Below, in pieces: positions 52,160-59,569 of a stretch of 64,000 nucleotides of DNA. Source of the DNA: Paracoccaceae bacterium (GTDB lineage Bacteria > Pseudomonadota > Alphaproteobacteria > Rhodobacterales > Rhodobacteraceae); assembly GCA_902632125.1 (NCBI GenBank), contig CACPBQ010000004.1, forward strand, positions 37,261-101,260, read 5' to 3'. The translations under genes and the position numbers were made by a program. The notes under the pieces are model-generated. The model saw nothing but the letters and a program-made list of their open reading frames with translations, made no database searches and had not been told where the DNA came from. Position 1 is the first letter of the stretch. Each line of letters starts with the position of its first letter.

Positions 52160-53629
52160 TCAACTCACCAAATTCTCAAGTTGGTTGCGGTCCGCCAAAT
52201 TGGGAACGAATGAACCTGTCAGTTCATACCCATATTTCATCACCAAATTTTGCGCCGCTTTACGTCTATAGTCTGCACTACCGCGAACATCCGTTAAAGG
52301 GTCAAAATCCTTATTGATGTTTTTTGATGCCTTAATAAAAGACTGCGGCTCGAAAGGTTGGTTCAAAAGAGCTTTTTCCACTTCTGTTGCTCTCTTTGGG
52401 ATGCCAGCCATACCGCCAAAACAAATTGTGGCCTGGGTTATCTTGGTTTTTTCTACACTGAGATTTGCACCCATCATAACAGCAGAAATGTCCTGATCAA
52501 ATCGCTTGGATAATTTATAGCATCGAAAATTATTCCCTGATTTATTTGGCACAAATACTCCAGAGACATATTCGCCGGAATGACGGTCCTGTCTTCCATA
52601 TTCAATAAAAAATTCTTCTAAGGGTAGTTTTCGCTTTTTATTTCTATTTGTAAGCTCAATTAATGATCCCAGTGCAATCAAAGCAGGGGGCAAATCACCA
52701 ATTGGAGATCCGTTAGCGAGGTTCCCACAAACCGTCCCAGAATTTCGCACCTGCACTGATCCAAAACGCTTCCATAAAGCGTTAATTGTTGGCCATTTAC
52801 TACCTAACTTTTCCATAGCTTCCTGATGGGTTACTGCGGGTCGAATAATTATAAAATCCTCTTGCTGGTCGATTTTGCTGAACTCTTTAACTCTACCAGT
52901 CCAAATCATGTTTGGTAAGTTCCGATTTTGCTTTGTCACCCAAAGACCAATGTCTGTAGCACCAGACACAATGGTAAAGGAAGGTTTATCTGCATATGTT
53001 TTTGAAAAATCTTCGTGATTAGTAGGTACAGAAAATGAATTTTTTCCATCTGTAATTTCAACTGGCTCTGAGCTCTTTATTTTAGAAAGTTCTCTTTTAA
53101 GAATTTCGTTGCGATCCAATTCCCACTGAGGTTGTTTTGTATTTTTCAGCGAAAGCCCGGCTTCGACAATTGGCCTATAGCCTGTGCACCTACATAAATT
53201 CCCCGCCAAAGTATCGTCTATTTCTTCTGCCATCAAACCGTGTTTATTTGACCAAGCTGTAAATAGTGACATAACAAAACCAGGCGTACAAAATCCACAT
53301 TGAGATCCGTGAAAGTCTATCAGCGCTTTTTGACAGGGATGCAGTTCATTGTCGGGTCCATTTAAGCCCTCAACAGTAATGACGGCACAGCCTTCAAGCA
53401 TCCCCATAAAAACAATACATGCATTTACGGACCGCCAAGTTAAATTCCCACAATCATCAGTTTTAACGATTGCAACCGTACACGCTCCGCAGTCACCTTC
53501 AGCACAACCCTCTTTAGATCCAACTAAGCTTTTTTGATTTCTTAACCATTTCAATAGAGTCATATCACCAGCGATATTATCGACTCTCTGGGTTTTCCCA
53601 TTTAAAATAAAAGTAAGATAATTTCTCAC
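52160..53629 (-). CDS. xdhA: Xanthine dehydrogenase FeS/FAD subunit
   Basis: A 489-residue subunit with two [2Fe-2S] domains (GCAEGDCGAC near residue 40 and CGFCTPG ... GNLCRCTGYRP near 120-160) and a FAD domain (about 200-450; GNLANGSPIGD). I take the GTG at 53629, which gives the normal N-terminus (RNYLTFILNGK) and starts 10 bp after the uraH stop. A frame running to 53728 would overlap uraH by 89 bp and adds non-family sequence. Confidence 0.92.
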   Translation of the reverse strand: MRNYLTFILNGKTQRVDNIAGDMTLLKWLRNQKSLVGSKEGCAEGDCGACTVAIVKTDDCGNLTWRSVNACIVFMGMLEGCAVITVEGLNGPDNELHPCQKALIDFHGSQCGFCTPGFVMSLFTAWSNKHGLMAEEIDDTLAGNLCRCTGYRPIVEAGLSLKNTKQPQWELDRNEILKRELSKIKSSEPVEITDGKNSFSVPTNHEDFSKTYADKPSFTIVSGATDIGLWVTKQNRNLPNMIWTGRVKEFSKIDQQEDFIIIRPAVTHQEAMEKLGSKWPTINALWKRFGSVQVRNSGTVCGNLANGSPIGDLPPALIALGSLIELTNRNKKRKLPLEEFFIEYGRQDRHSGEYVSGVFVPNKSGNNFRCYKLSKRFDQDISAVMMGANLSVEKTKITQATICFGGMAGIPKRATEVEKALLNQPFEPQSFIKASKNINKDFDPLTDVRGSADYRRKAAQNLVMKYGYELTGSFVPNLADRNQLENLVS

Positions 53630-53639
53630 GTCACCACCA

Positions 53640-53993
53640 TCAACTCCCACGATAGGTAGAGTATCCATATGCTGAGAGCAATAATGGGACATGATAATGC
53701 TGTTCAGCGTCATCAATTCCAAAAGCAATAACTACCTGATCTAGAAATGGTGTTTTCGGCAAAACATCACCCTTTTCTTCCAAATATGGAGCTGCATGAA
53801 AAATAAGCTTATATTTACCGGGGTTAAATGAATCCCCCTCTAAGAGAGGTTTATCACATCTGCCATCACCATTGGTTGAAACAGATTTTAACTTCTGCTC
53901 AGTGTTCCCAGTAATTTTGTAAAGATCTATCGCCAAATTGGCTGCTGGCATTCCGCGAGCAGTGTCTAAAACATGGGTTGTAAGGCGGCCCAT
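53640..53993 (-). CDS. uraH: 5-hydroxyisourate hydrolase
   Basis: A 117-residue transthyretin-like enzyme that converts 5-hydroxyisourate to OHCU. The C-terminal tetrapeptide YRGS is diagnostic, preceded by [14 protein letters not shown], and the N-terminus has [14 protein letters not shown]. The ATG at 53993 is preceded by AGGAG six bases upstream; the open frame further back has no such site and is not family-like. It is the first gene of the minus-strand urate operon. Confidence 0.95.
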   Translation of the reverse strand: MGRLTTHVLDTARGMPAANLAIDLYKITGNTEQKLKSVSTNGDGRCDKPLLEGDSFNPGKYKLIFHAAPYLEEKGDVLPKTPFLDQVVIAFGIDDAEQHYHVPLLLSAYGYSTYRGS

Positions 53994-54054
53994 AGCGAAC
54001 TCCTGTTTCAATTCATTGCAATTTATTTTGCAAAGCAAATTATTCAAAACTAGT

Positions 54055-54067
54055 GTACATTTTGTAC
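54055..54067. promoter_or_regulatory. Palindrome in the uraH/uraD divergent spacer
   Basis: GTACA-TTT-TGTAC (54055-54067) lies in the 109 bp between uraH and uraD, 35 bp upstream of uraD. A second weak repeat TTTGC-AAA-GCAAA is nearby (about 54027-54039). A shared repressor site for the divergent urate genes is plausible. Confidence 0.4.
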
Positions 54068-54102
54068 TATCGTTTTCCAAATTAAATTCGTAACAGATAA
54101 AA

Positions 54103-54600
54103 ATGGGTTTAGAAAAATTAAATCAAGCTGAAATCATAAATTTATTAGGGAGTATTTACGAACACTCTCCTTGGGTTGCCGAAGTCTTATTTTCACAAGG
54201 AATAACATCTCAAGATAATGATGTTGGTTTTTTAGCACAACGAATGAAGAAAATTGTAGACGCATCAAGTGAAGAGTTGAAACTCAACCTTCTTGAGGCT
54301 CATCCAGAACTAGCAGGCAAGCTCGCTATTTCAGGAAATTTAACAAAATATTCTACCGCTGAACAAGCCAGCGCTGGACTTGATCAATGTTCAAAAGAGG
54401 AATTTGCTGAATTCAGTAAATTAAACTTTGAATACACAAAAAAATTTGGCCACCCTTTTATAATAGCTGTAAAAGGCCTCACACGGTCTGAGATATTAAA
54501 TTCATTTAAAGAGCGAATTAATAATGATGGTCAAAAGGAATTCGAAACGGCCCTTACAGAGGTTCACAAAATAGCTCTTCTCAGACTAAAAGCTCTTTAG
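54103..54600 (+). CDS. uraD: OHCU decarboxylase
   Basis: A 165-residue enzyme that decarboxylates 2-oxo-4-hydroxy-4-carboxy-5-ureidoimidazoline to (S)-allantoin. It shows the expected [17 protein letters not shown] start, the catalytic His in [11 protein letters not shown], and [16 protein letters not shown]. It is divergent from uraH and converges with the tautomerase fusion by a 4 bp overlap. Confidence 0.93.
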   Translation: MGLEKLNQAEIINLLGSIYEHSPWVAEVLFSQGITSQDNDVGFLAQRMKKIVDASSEELKLNLLEAHPELAGKLAISGNLTKYSTAEQASAGLDQCSKEEFAEFSKLNFEYTKKFGHPFIIAVKGLTRSEILNSFKERINNDGQKEFETALTEVHKIALLRLKAL

Positions 54601-55154
54601 CGCAATTTTTCACCCATATCGTTCCAAACACTTTGTGACGTAATTTTCATATCCAAAACACTAAAGCGATCAATAAAGCGAATTTGGGAAAAGGTTTCTC
54701 CACTTAACCATGTGCCCTCTAAATAGCCACTACAAAAGACCGTGGCGTTCAGCCCTTTGAAAGAGGTGTCAAAGTTTTCAAATGATTTTTTTACATGCCT
54801 ATATCTTTTGCTAGACCAAGAAATTAAATCTTCAATTTTTTTGAAACTTGCTCCTCCAGGAAAGGTCATAGTGAAATCATCAGCTAGATACTGCTTAGCT
54901 GTCTCAAGATCTCTTTTTTCCATAGCACTTAAATACTCTCTAACAATTACCTCTGGCTCATTAGGAGCTGCAGCAGGCTTTCTGTTTACACGACCACGCA
55001 TGTAATTAGCGGCGAGCACTTCTTTTATAGTCACTATCACCTGATCGGGATGGGCTCCAATAGTTGAAGATGCCGCATCTGTCACGCGTTCTGCAAGTAA
55101 TTTACGAGTTTTTTCTTCGTAACCCTTAATTAAAGTACATTCGATCATTGGCAT
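54597..55154 (-). CDS. 4-oxalocrotonate tautomerase / SnoaL-like fusion protein
   Basis: A 185-residue two-domain protein. Residues 1-60 are a 4-OT-type tautomerase module with the catalytic Pro2 (MPMIECTLIKGY), and residues 68-185 an NTF2/SnoaL-like cone fold (VREYLSAMEKRDLETAKQYLADDFTMTFPGG). The two are joined by an Ala/Pro linker (KPAAAPNEPE). Tautomerases of this family interconvert keto and enol forms of ring-cleavage products. GGAG lies seven bases before the ATG. It is divergent from the operon at 55259 across a palindrome-bearing spacer, so it may serve that pathway. The fusion is unusual to me; its substrate is unknown. Confidence 0.75.
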   Translation of the reverse strand: MPMIECTLIKGYEEKTRKLLAERVTDAASSTIGAHPDQVIVTIKEVLAANYMRGRVNRKPAAAPNEPEVIVREYLSAMEKRDLETAKQYLADDFTMTFPGGASFKKIEDLISWSSKRYRHVKKSFENFDTSFKGLNATVFCSGYLEGTWLSGETFSQIRFIDRFSVLDMKITSQSVWNDMGEKLR

Positions 55155-55167
55155 TTTTAATCTCCGC

Positions 55168-55179
55168 TTATGCGCATAA
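55168..55179. promoter_or_regulatory. 12 bp perfect palindrome upstream of the tautomerase fusion
   Basis: TTATGCGCATAA (55168-55179) lies 14 bp upstream of the tautomerase-fusion ATG, beside its Shine-Dalgarno. The position is close for an operator but possible for a repressor that blocks leader transcription. Confidence 0.35.
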
Positions 55180-55212
55180 AATGTTTTTTTATTTTTGTAC
55201 CACCTTTCATAT

Positions 55213-55232
55213 AATGGAAAGATATTTCCATT
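55213..55232. promoter_or_regulatory. 20 bp palindrome upstream of the aconitase-like operon
   Basis: AATGGAAA-GATA-TTTCCATT (55213-55232) is a perfect eight-base inverted repeat with a four-base centre. It lies 26 bp upstream of the aconitase-like start codon. It is a good operator candidate for the seven-gene operon and may also affect the divergent tautomerase fusion. Confidence 0.5.
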
Positions 55233-55258
55233 GGATGTTTTTGTGCTAGATTTAACAA

Positions 55259-56527
55259 ATGACTACACTTGCCGAAAAAATAATTGCGAAGGCCTGTAAT
55301 AAATCCGAGGTAGAGCCGGGTGAGGTTGTCGTTTGCAAAGTCGATTTAGCTATGATCCATGATTCTGGTGGACCGCGACGAGTTAAACCTGTTTTAGAAA
55401 AACTTAATCGAAAAGTTTGGGACACTGAGAAGGTTGTAGTGGTAACAGATCACTATGTACCGATTGAAAGTGAAGAAACACGGGCAATTCACGAACTCAC
55501 AAAAAAATGGGTTCTTAATCAAGATATACAAAATTTTTATGACCAGCAGGGTATTTGTCATGTGGTTGTTCCAGAAAAAGGGCATCTCAAACCAGGAATG
55601 TTTTGCGTAGGAGGCGATAGTCACTCACCAACGGGAGGCGCATTCGGTGCTTATATGTTTGGAATTGGAGCCACTGAGATGGCTGGCGTTTTAGCAACTG
55701 GAGAAATCTGGTTAAAAGTTCCAAAAACCATTTTTATAAAATGGAAAGGAAAACTTAACAATCTTGTAACTGCCAAAGATATGATGCTCGCAACTTGCCG
55801 TAAAATTGGGATGGGTGGCGGACAATACCAGGCTATTCAATATATTGGAGAAGCTATTTATGATCTCTCAGTCCAAGATCGTATGACTTTATCAAATATG
55901 GCTGCAGAACTCGGTGCGCAAACTGGATTAATAGCTCCAGACGATAAAACTATTGACTACATAAAGAGCTCTGGTGGATTAGTTCCTGAAAACTGGAAGA
56001 GTTTTCGTTTAGATGAGCCCACTTCTGATTCTAGCTTTAATGAGTTTGATGCATCAACGCTATCACCCCAAATTGCTGCACCGCACTCACCTGAAAACTC
56101 TGAAAATGCAGATGAGTTTGCGAATACAGTTTTTGATGTGGCTTACATTGGTGCCTGTACTGGAGCTAAATATGTAGATTTGGCTGCTGCTGCTTCAGTT
56201 TTAAAAGGACGAAAAATTGCTTCAGGCATCTCTCTTAAAGTAGCGCCCGCTAGCCTAAAGGATGAAAAGCAAGCTTTAGAAGATGGAATACTTGAAATTT
56301 TACAAGACGCTGGTGCTGAATTTCTGCCAAATTCTTGTGGCATTTGTGCAGGTTACGGAAAGGACAGGCTAGCAGAGGGACAGGTATGTCTTTCCTCAAC
56401 AGCAAGAAATTTCCAAGGCCGCATGGGAGCTCCAACGTCGGAGGTTTACCTGGCTTCACCTTACACAGTTGCAGCCTCTGCGGTTGTAGGAAAAATGACA
56501 GATCCTAGAAAGCTAATGGTAAACTAG
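55259..56527 (+). CDS. Aconitase-superfamily hydro-lyase large subunit (LeuC/dimethylmaleate-hydratase-like)
   Basis: A 422-residue [4Fe-4S] hydro-lyase large subunit. Cluster ligands are Cys in IGACTGAK and two Cys in NSCGICAGYG. Other landmarks are DHYVP, GDSHSPTGGAFGAYMFGIGATEM and GRMGAPTSEVYLASPYTVAASAV. It resembles the homoaconitase/isopropylmalate isomerase group, but the genes around it do not make leucine or lysine. With the small subunit and the lyase that follow, it recalls DmdAB plus dimethylmalate lyase of nicotinate fermentation, where a substituted maleate is hydrated and then cleaved. No clear Shine-Dalgarno precedes the ATG. Confidence 0.88.
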   Translation: MTTLAEKIIAKACNKSEVEPGEVVVCKVDLAMIHDSGGPRRVKPVLEKLNRKVWDTEKVVVVTDHYVPIESEETRAIHELTKKWVLNQDIQNFYDQQGICHVVVPEKGHLKPGMFCVGGDSHSPTGGAFGAYMFGIGATEMAGVLATGEIWLKVPKTIFIKWKGKLNNLVTAKDMMLATCRKIGMGGGQYQAIQYIGEAIYDLSVQDRMTLSNMAAELGAQTGLIAPDDKTIDYIKSSGGLVPENWKSFRLDEPTSDSSFNEFDASTLSPQIAAPHSPENSENADEFANTVFDVAYIGACTGAKYVDLAAAASVLKGRKIASGISLKVAPASLKDEKQALEDGILEILQDAGAEFLPNSCGICAGYGKDRLAEGQVCLSSTARNFQGRMGAPTSEVYLASPYTVAASAVVGKMTDPRKLMVN

Positions 56528-57022
56528 ATGAGTAGGCTTTGGCTTTTTGAAGAAACTATAAACACCGACGTTTTGGCGCCAGGTTTTTATATGAAATCGC
56601 CGTTGGCTGAACTATCACAACATTGCCTAGAAGCTGTGCGTCCAGAATTTGCCTCCAAAGTAAAAAAAGGTGATGTATTATTAGCTGGTGACAATATGGG
56701 GGTAGGGTCTTCTAGAGAACAGGCAGCGGAAGTTTTAAAATTTCTTGGTATATCCTGTATTATTGCTAAAAGTTTTGCAGGTATTTTTTACCGCAATGCA
56801 ATTAATCTAGGTTTGCCTGCTTTTTTGTTGCCAAAAGATAGCCAATTACCCAAAGAATTTGTTGACGGCTCATCTGTAGTCTTTGATTTTGAAAACAGCA
56901 TCCTTTTTTTAGAGGGTTCAGGTATCCAAATAAATTTAGACCCTTTACCAGCCTTCTTGCAGGAACTTATAAATGACGGCGGTTTGGTTCCTCATCTTGA
57001 AAAACGTTTTGATGAAAAGTAA
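56528..57022 (+). CDS. Aconitase-superfamily hydro-lyase small subunit (LeuD-like)
   Basis: A 164-residue swivel-domain subunit with the substrate-binding motif NMGVGSSREQAAEVLKFLGI and IIAKSFAGIFYRNAINLGLP. It begins at the base after the large-subunit stop and ends 9 bp before the lyase gene. It completes the heterodimeric hydro-lyase. Confidence 0.88.
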   Translation: MSRLWLFEETINTDVLAPGFYMKSPLAELSQHCLEAVRPEFASKVKKGDVLLAGDNMGVGSSREQAAEVLKFLGISCIIAKSFAGIFYRNAINLGLPAFLLPKDSQLPKEFVDGSSVVFDFENSILFLEGSGIQINLDPLPAFLQELINDGGLVPHLEKRFDEK

Positions 57023-57031
57023 GGCCTTATT

Positions 57032-57880
57032 ATGCTCAAATCTATTATTAAAACAGGAACGCTTTTAGCCCCTGGTATATATGATGCTCTTTCTGGTCTT
57101 ATAGCGGAACAATCCGGAGCCCAAGCCGTTTATCTTTCGGGGGCTAGTATAGCATATACTAGGTTTGGAAGATCGGATGTAGGGCTTGTTTCAGTTTCCG
57201 AGGTTCATGATACTCTTGCTTCGGTAACTGATAGAATAAAAATTCCTATTATCGTTGATGCAGATACAGGATTTGGTAATGCCCTAAATGTACAGAGGAC
57301 AATCCGTAATTTTGAACGGGCCGGTGCCGCAGCTATCCAAATAGAAGACCAATCGTTTCCAAAGCGCTGCGGGCATCTCGAAGGAAAAGTCTTGATAAAA
57401 ACAGATGAAATGGTTGGCAAAGTAAAAGCTGCTGTGGATGCTAGAAAGACAAGTGATACATTAATTATTGCAAGGACAGATGCTCGAGCCGTTGAAGGGC
57501 TTCAAGAAGCAATTGATAGAGCGCAATCCTACAAGGAAGCAGGTGCAGATATCCTTTTCATAGAAGCGCCCCGTTCGGTTGATGAATTGGAAATAATCCG
57601 AAAGTCATTCCACCTAAATACCCCTCTTTTAGCAAATATGGTCGAAGGTGGTAAAACACCTGTAAAAACTGCCGATGATTTAAAAAATCTAGGTTATAAT
57701 ATCGTTATATTTCCTGGGGGCGCAGTAAGAGCGGCCACTTTTCAATTGCAAGAATACTATGCAGGATTATTAAAAAACGGCAGCAACGCAGAGTTTTCTA
57801 AACGGATGCATGATTTTGATAGCCTTAACGCAGTTATAGGAACTCCAGAACTTTTAAGTCTAGGGAAAAAATACGAATGA
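57032..57880 (+). CDS. Isocitrate-lyase/PEP-mutase family C-C lyase
   Basis: A 282-residue member of the ICL/PEPM superfamily. The catalytic loop PKRCGHLEGK contains the Cys typical of C-C lyases, and metal-binding residues lie in DADTGFGN and IQIEDQ. Relatives include methylisocitrate lyase and 2,3-dimethylmalate lyase, which release pyruvate or a similar keto acid. Its place after the hydro-lyase pair suggests it cleaves the hydrated product. PrpB activity is less likely as no methylcitrate synthase is near. Confidence 0.88.
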   Translation: MLKSIIKTGTLLAPGIYDALSGLIAEQSGAQAVYLSGASIAYTRFGRSDVGLVSVSEVHDTLASVTDRIKIPIIVDADTGFGNALNVQRTIRNFERAGAAAIQIEDQSFPKRCGHLEGKVLIKTDEMVGKVKAAVDARKTSDTLIIARTDARAVEGLQEAIDRAQSYKEAGADILFIEAPRSVDELEIIRKSFHLNTPLLANMVEGGKTPVKTADDLKNLGYNIVIFPGGAVRAATFQLQEYYAGLLKNGSNAEFSKRMHDFDSLNAVIGTPELLSLGKKYE

Positions 57881-57907
57881 AATCTTTAATAGCTTTTGGG
57901 CTCTAAT

Positions 57908-59569
57908 ATGGATGCTGTCACACTTGCTATTCTTAAGGGTAGGTTAGAGCAAATTGCCGATGAAATGGATGCAACTCTATTTCGTTCTGCTTTCAACCCT
58001 ATAATTGCCGAGGCACATGATGCCAGCCACGGTATTTATGATGCCCATACAGGCGAAACTTTAATCCAAGGAAAGTCAGGTTTGCCCATTTTTGTCGGCG
58101 TAATGGCTTTTGCTGTTCAGGCTGTAATCCAGAAGGTCTCCTCGGGAGATGACCTTAAAGAGGGAGATGTCTATATATTTAATGATCCCTATGACGGGGG
58201 TACCCACCTTTCTGATTTCCGCTTGGTTAAACCTATATTCAGAAACGGTGCAGTTTTTTGTTATATAGCCTCTGTGGGTCACTGGCACGATGTTGGTGGA
58301 AATGTGCCTGGAAATTATAACCCTAAGGCAACCGAAAGTTTCCAAGAAGGAATATTAATTCCACCTGTTAAATTATTTAACGAAGGACGGCTTAATCAAG
58401 ATATAGTCAACATTCTGTCTGCAAATTCTCGCCTGCCTAACTCGCTATATGGAGATTTAAACGGTCAAATAAATGCTCTTGATCTGGGCGAGGAGAGGTT
58501 ACATTCGCTGTTGGATGAATATACAGAGGAAAAAATCACAAGCGCATTGAAAGAGCTTCGTGAAAGAGCCGAGAAAATGATGCGGCAACACATAGTTGCT
58601 TTGCCAAACGAAACAATTGCAGTCGAAGACTATCTTGATAATGACGGTGTTACAGACGATCCTCTAACTCTTGCGATCGACCTAACAATAAAAGATGATA
58701 AAATGACTATTGACTTTAGCAAGTCAAGCGATGCGTGCGCTGGACCAGTCAATATTTCTAAATCTACAACAATTGCCGCAACTTATGTAGCTTTAAAACA
58801 TATATTCACTGATGTTCCCGCAAATGCCGGAGTATTAAAACCTGTTGAATTTATCATACCTGAAGACTGCTTTCTGAACGTTCGTGCACCAAAACCAGTT
58901 GGTGGTTACACTGAAACTATTTTACGCCTAATAGACGTGATCTTTCAAGCTTTTCAAAATTCAGCAAGCGATAGGGTTAATGGGTGTGCATATGGAACAA
59001 TCAACGCATTATCCCTTTCTGGTTATCGTAAAAATGGAAGTAGGTGGGTCATGTTTTCCTTCTTTGGCGGTGGTCATGGCGGTCACCCCGAAGGCGACGG
59101 CTTAAATCACGGTAATGCTCCAATTTCTACTGCAACCATACCACCACTTGAAATTCTTGAAGCAGCTTATCCAATTCAATTTACCCAGTGGGGTCTCAGG
59201 CCTAACTCAGGTGGGAAAGGAAAACACAGGGGGGGATTGGGCGCAATTTATGAAATAGAGTTGCTAGAGGAAGAAGCTAACGCTTTTCTTTTTGGAGAGC
59301 GCGGAAAATTTGCTCCAAAAGGGGTTATAGAGGGCGAAGAAGGAGCATTAAACCAATTCTTTTACGGTTATGAAGCGAATGACCCTCCAGAAAAACAATT
59401 ATCTCCTCCTCTAAAATCAAAAATAACTGGCATTGGCTTAAAAAGGGGTCAACGTGTAAGGCTTGAGACGCCCGGAGGTGGTGGATTTGGAAAGAGTTCC
59501 GAAAGATCTTTGGAAAAATTAAATTACGATTTAGAGCAAGGCTACGTAACGGAGACAAAAGATGACTGA
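57908..59569 (+). CDS. Hydantoinase B/oxoprolinase-type subunit
   Basis: A 553-residue HyuB-family protein with the typical N-terminus LKGRLEQIADEMDATLFRSAFNPIIAEAHD, FNDPYDGGTHLSD, GHWHDVGG, the C-terminal GRPNSGGKGKHRGGLG-type segment, and a Gly-rich end GGGGFG. I prefer the ATG at 57908 over a TTG four codons upstream. With HyuA it forms ATP-dependent enzymes that open cyclic amides (hydantoins, 5-oxoproline) or carboxylate ketones. It overlaps the HyuA-type gene by 8 bp. Confidence 0.88.
   Translation: MDAVTLAILKGRLEQIADEMDATLFRSAFNPIIAEAHDASHGIYDAHTGETLIQGKSGLPIFVGVMAFAVQAVIQKVSSGDDLKEGDVYIFNDPYDGGTHLSDFRLVKPIFRNGAVFCYIASVGHWHDVGGNVPGNYNPKATESFQEGILIPPVKLFNEGRLNQDIVNILSANSRLPNSLYGDLNGQINALDLGEERLHSLLDEYTEEKITSALKELRERAEKMMRQHIVALPNETIAVEDYLDNDGVTDDPLTLAIDLTIKDDKMTIDFSKSSDACAGPVNISKSTTIAATYVALKHIFTDVPANAGVLKPVEFIIPEDCFLNVRAPKPVGGYTETILRLIDVIFQAFQNSASDRVNGCAYGTINALSLSGYRKNGSRWVMFSFFGGGHGGHPEGDGLNHGNAPISTATIPPLEILEAAYPIQFTQWGLRPNSGGKGKHRGGLGAIYEIELLEEEANAFLFGERGKFAPKGVIEGEEGALNQFFYGYEANDPPEKQLSPPLKSKITGIGLKRGQRVRLETPGGGGFGKSSERSLEKLNYDLEQGYVTETKDD

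Noticed and set aside
53630..53728. N-terminal extension of xdhA
   Set aside because: It overlaps uraH, which ends in the diagnostic YRGS; a GTG at 53629 gives the normal XdhA start.
55259..57022. Leucine biosynthesis leuCD
   Set aside because: No leuA or leuB nearby; the genes lie in a catabolic operon with a C-C lyase and hydantoinase genes.
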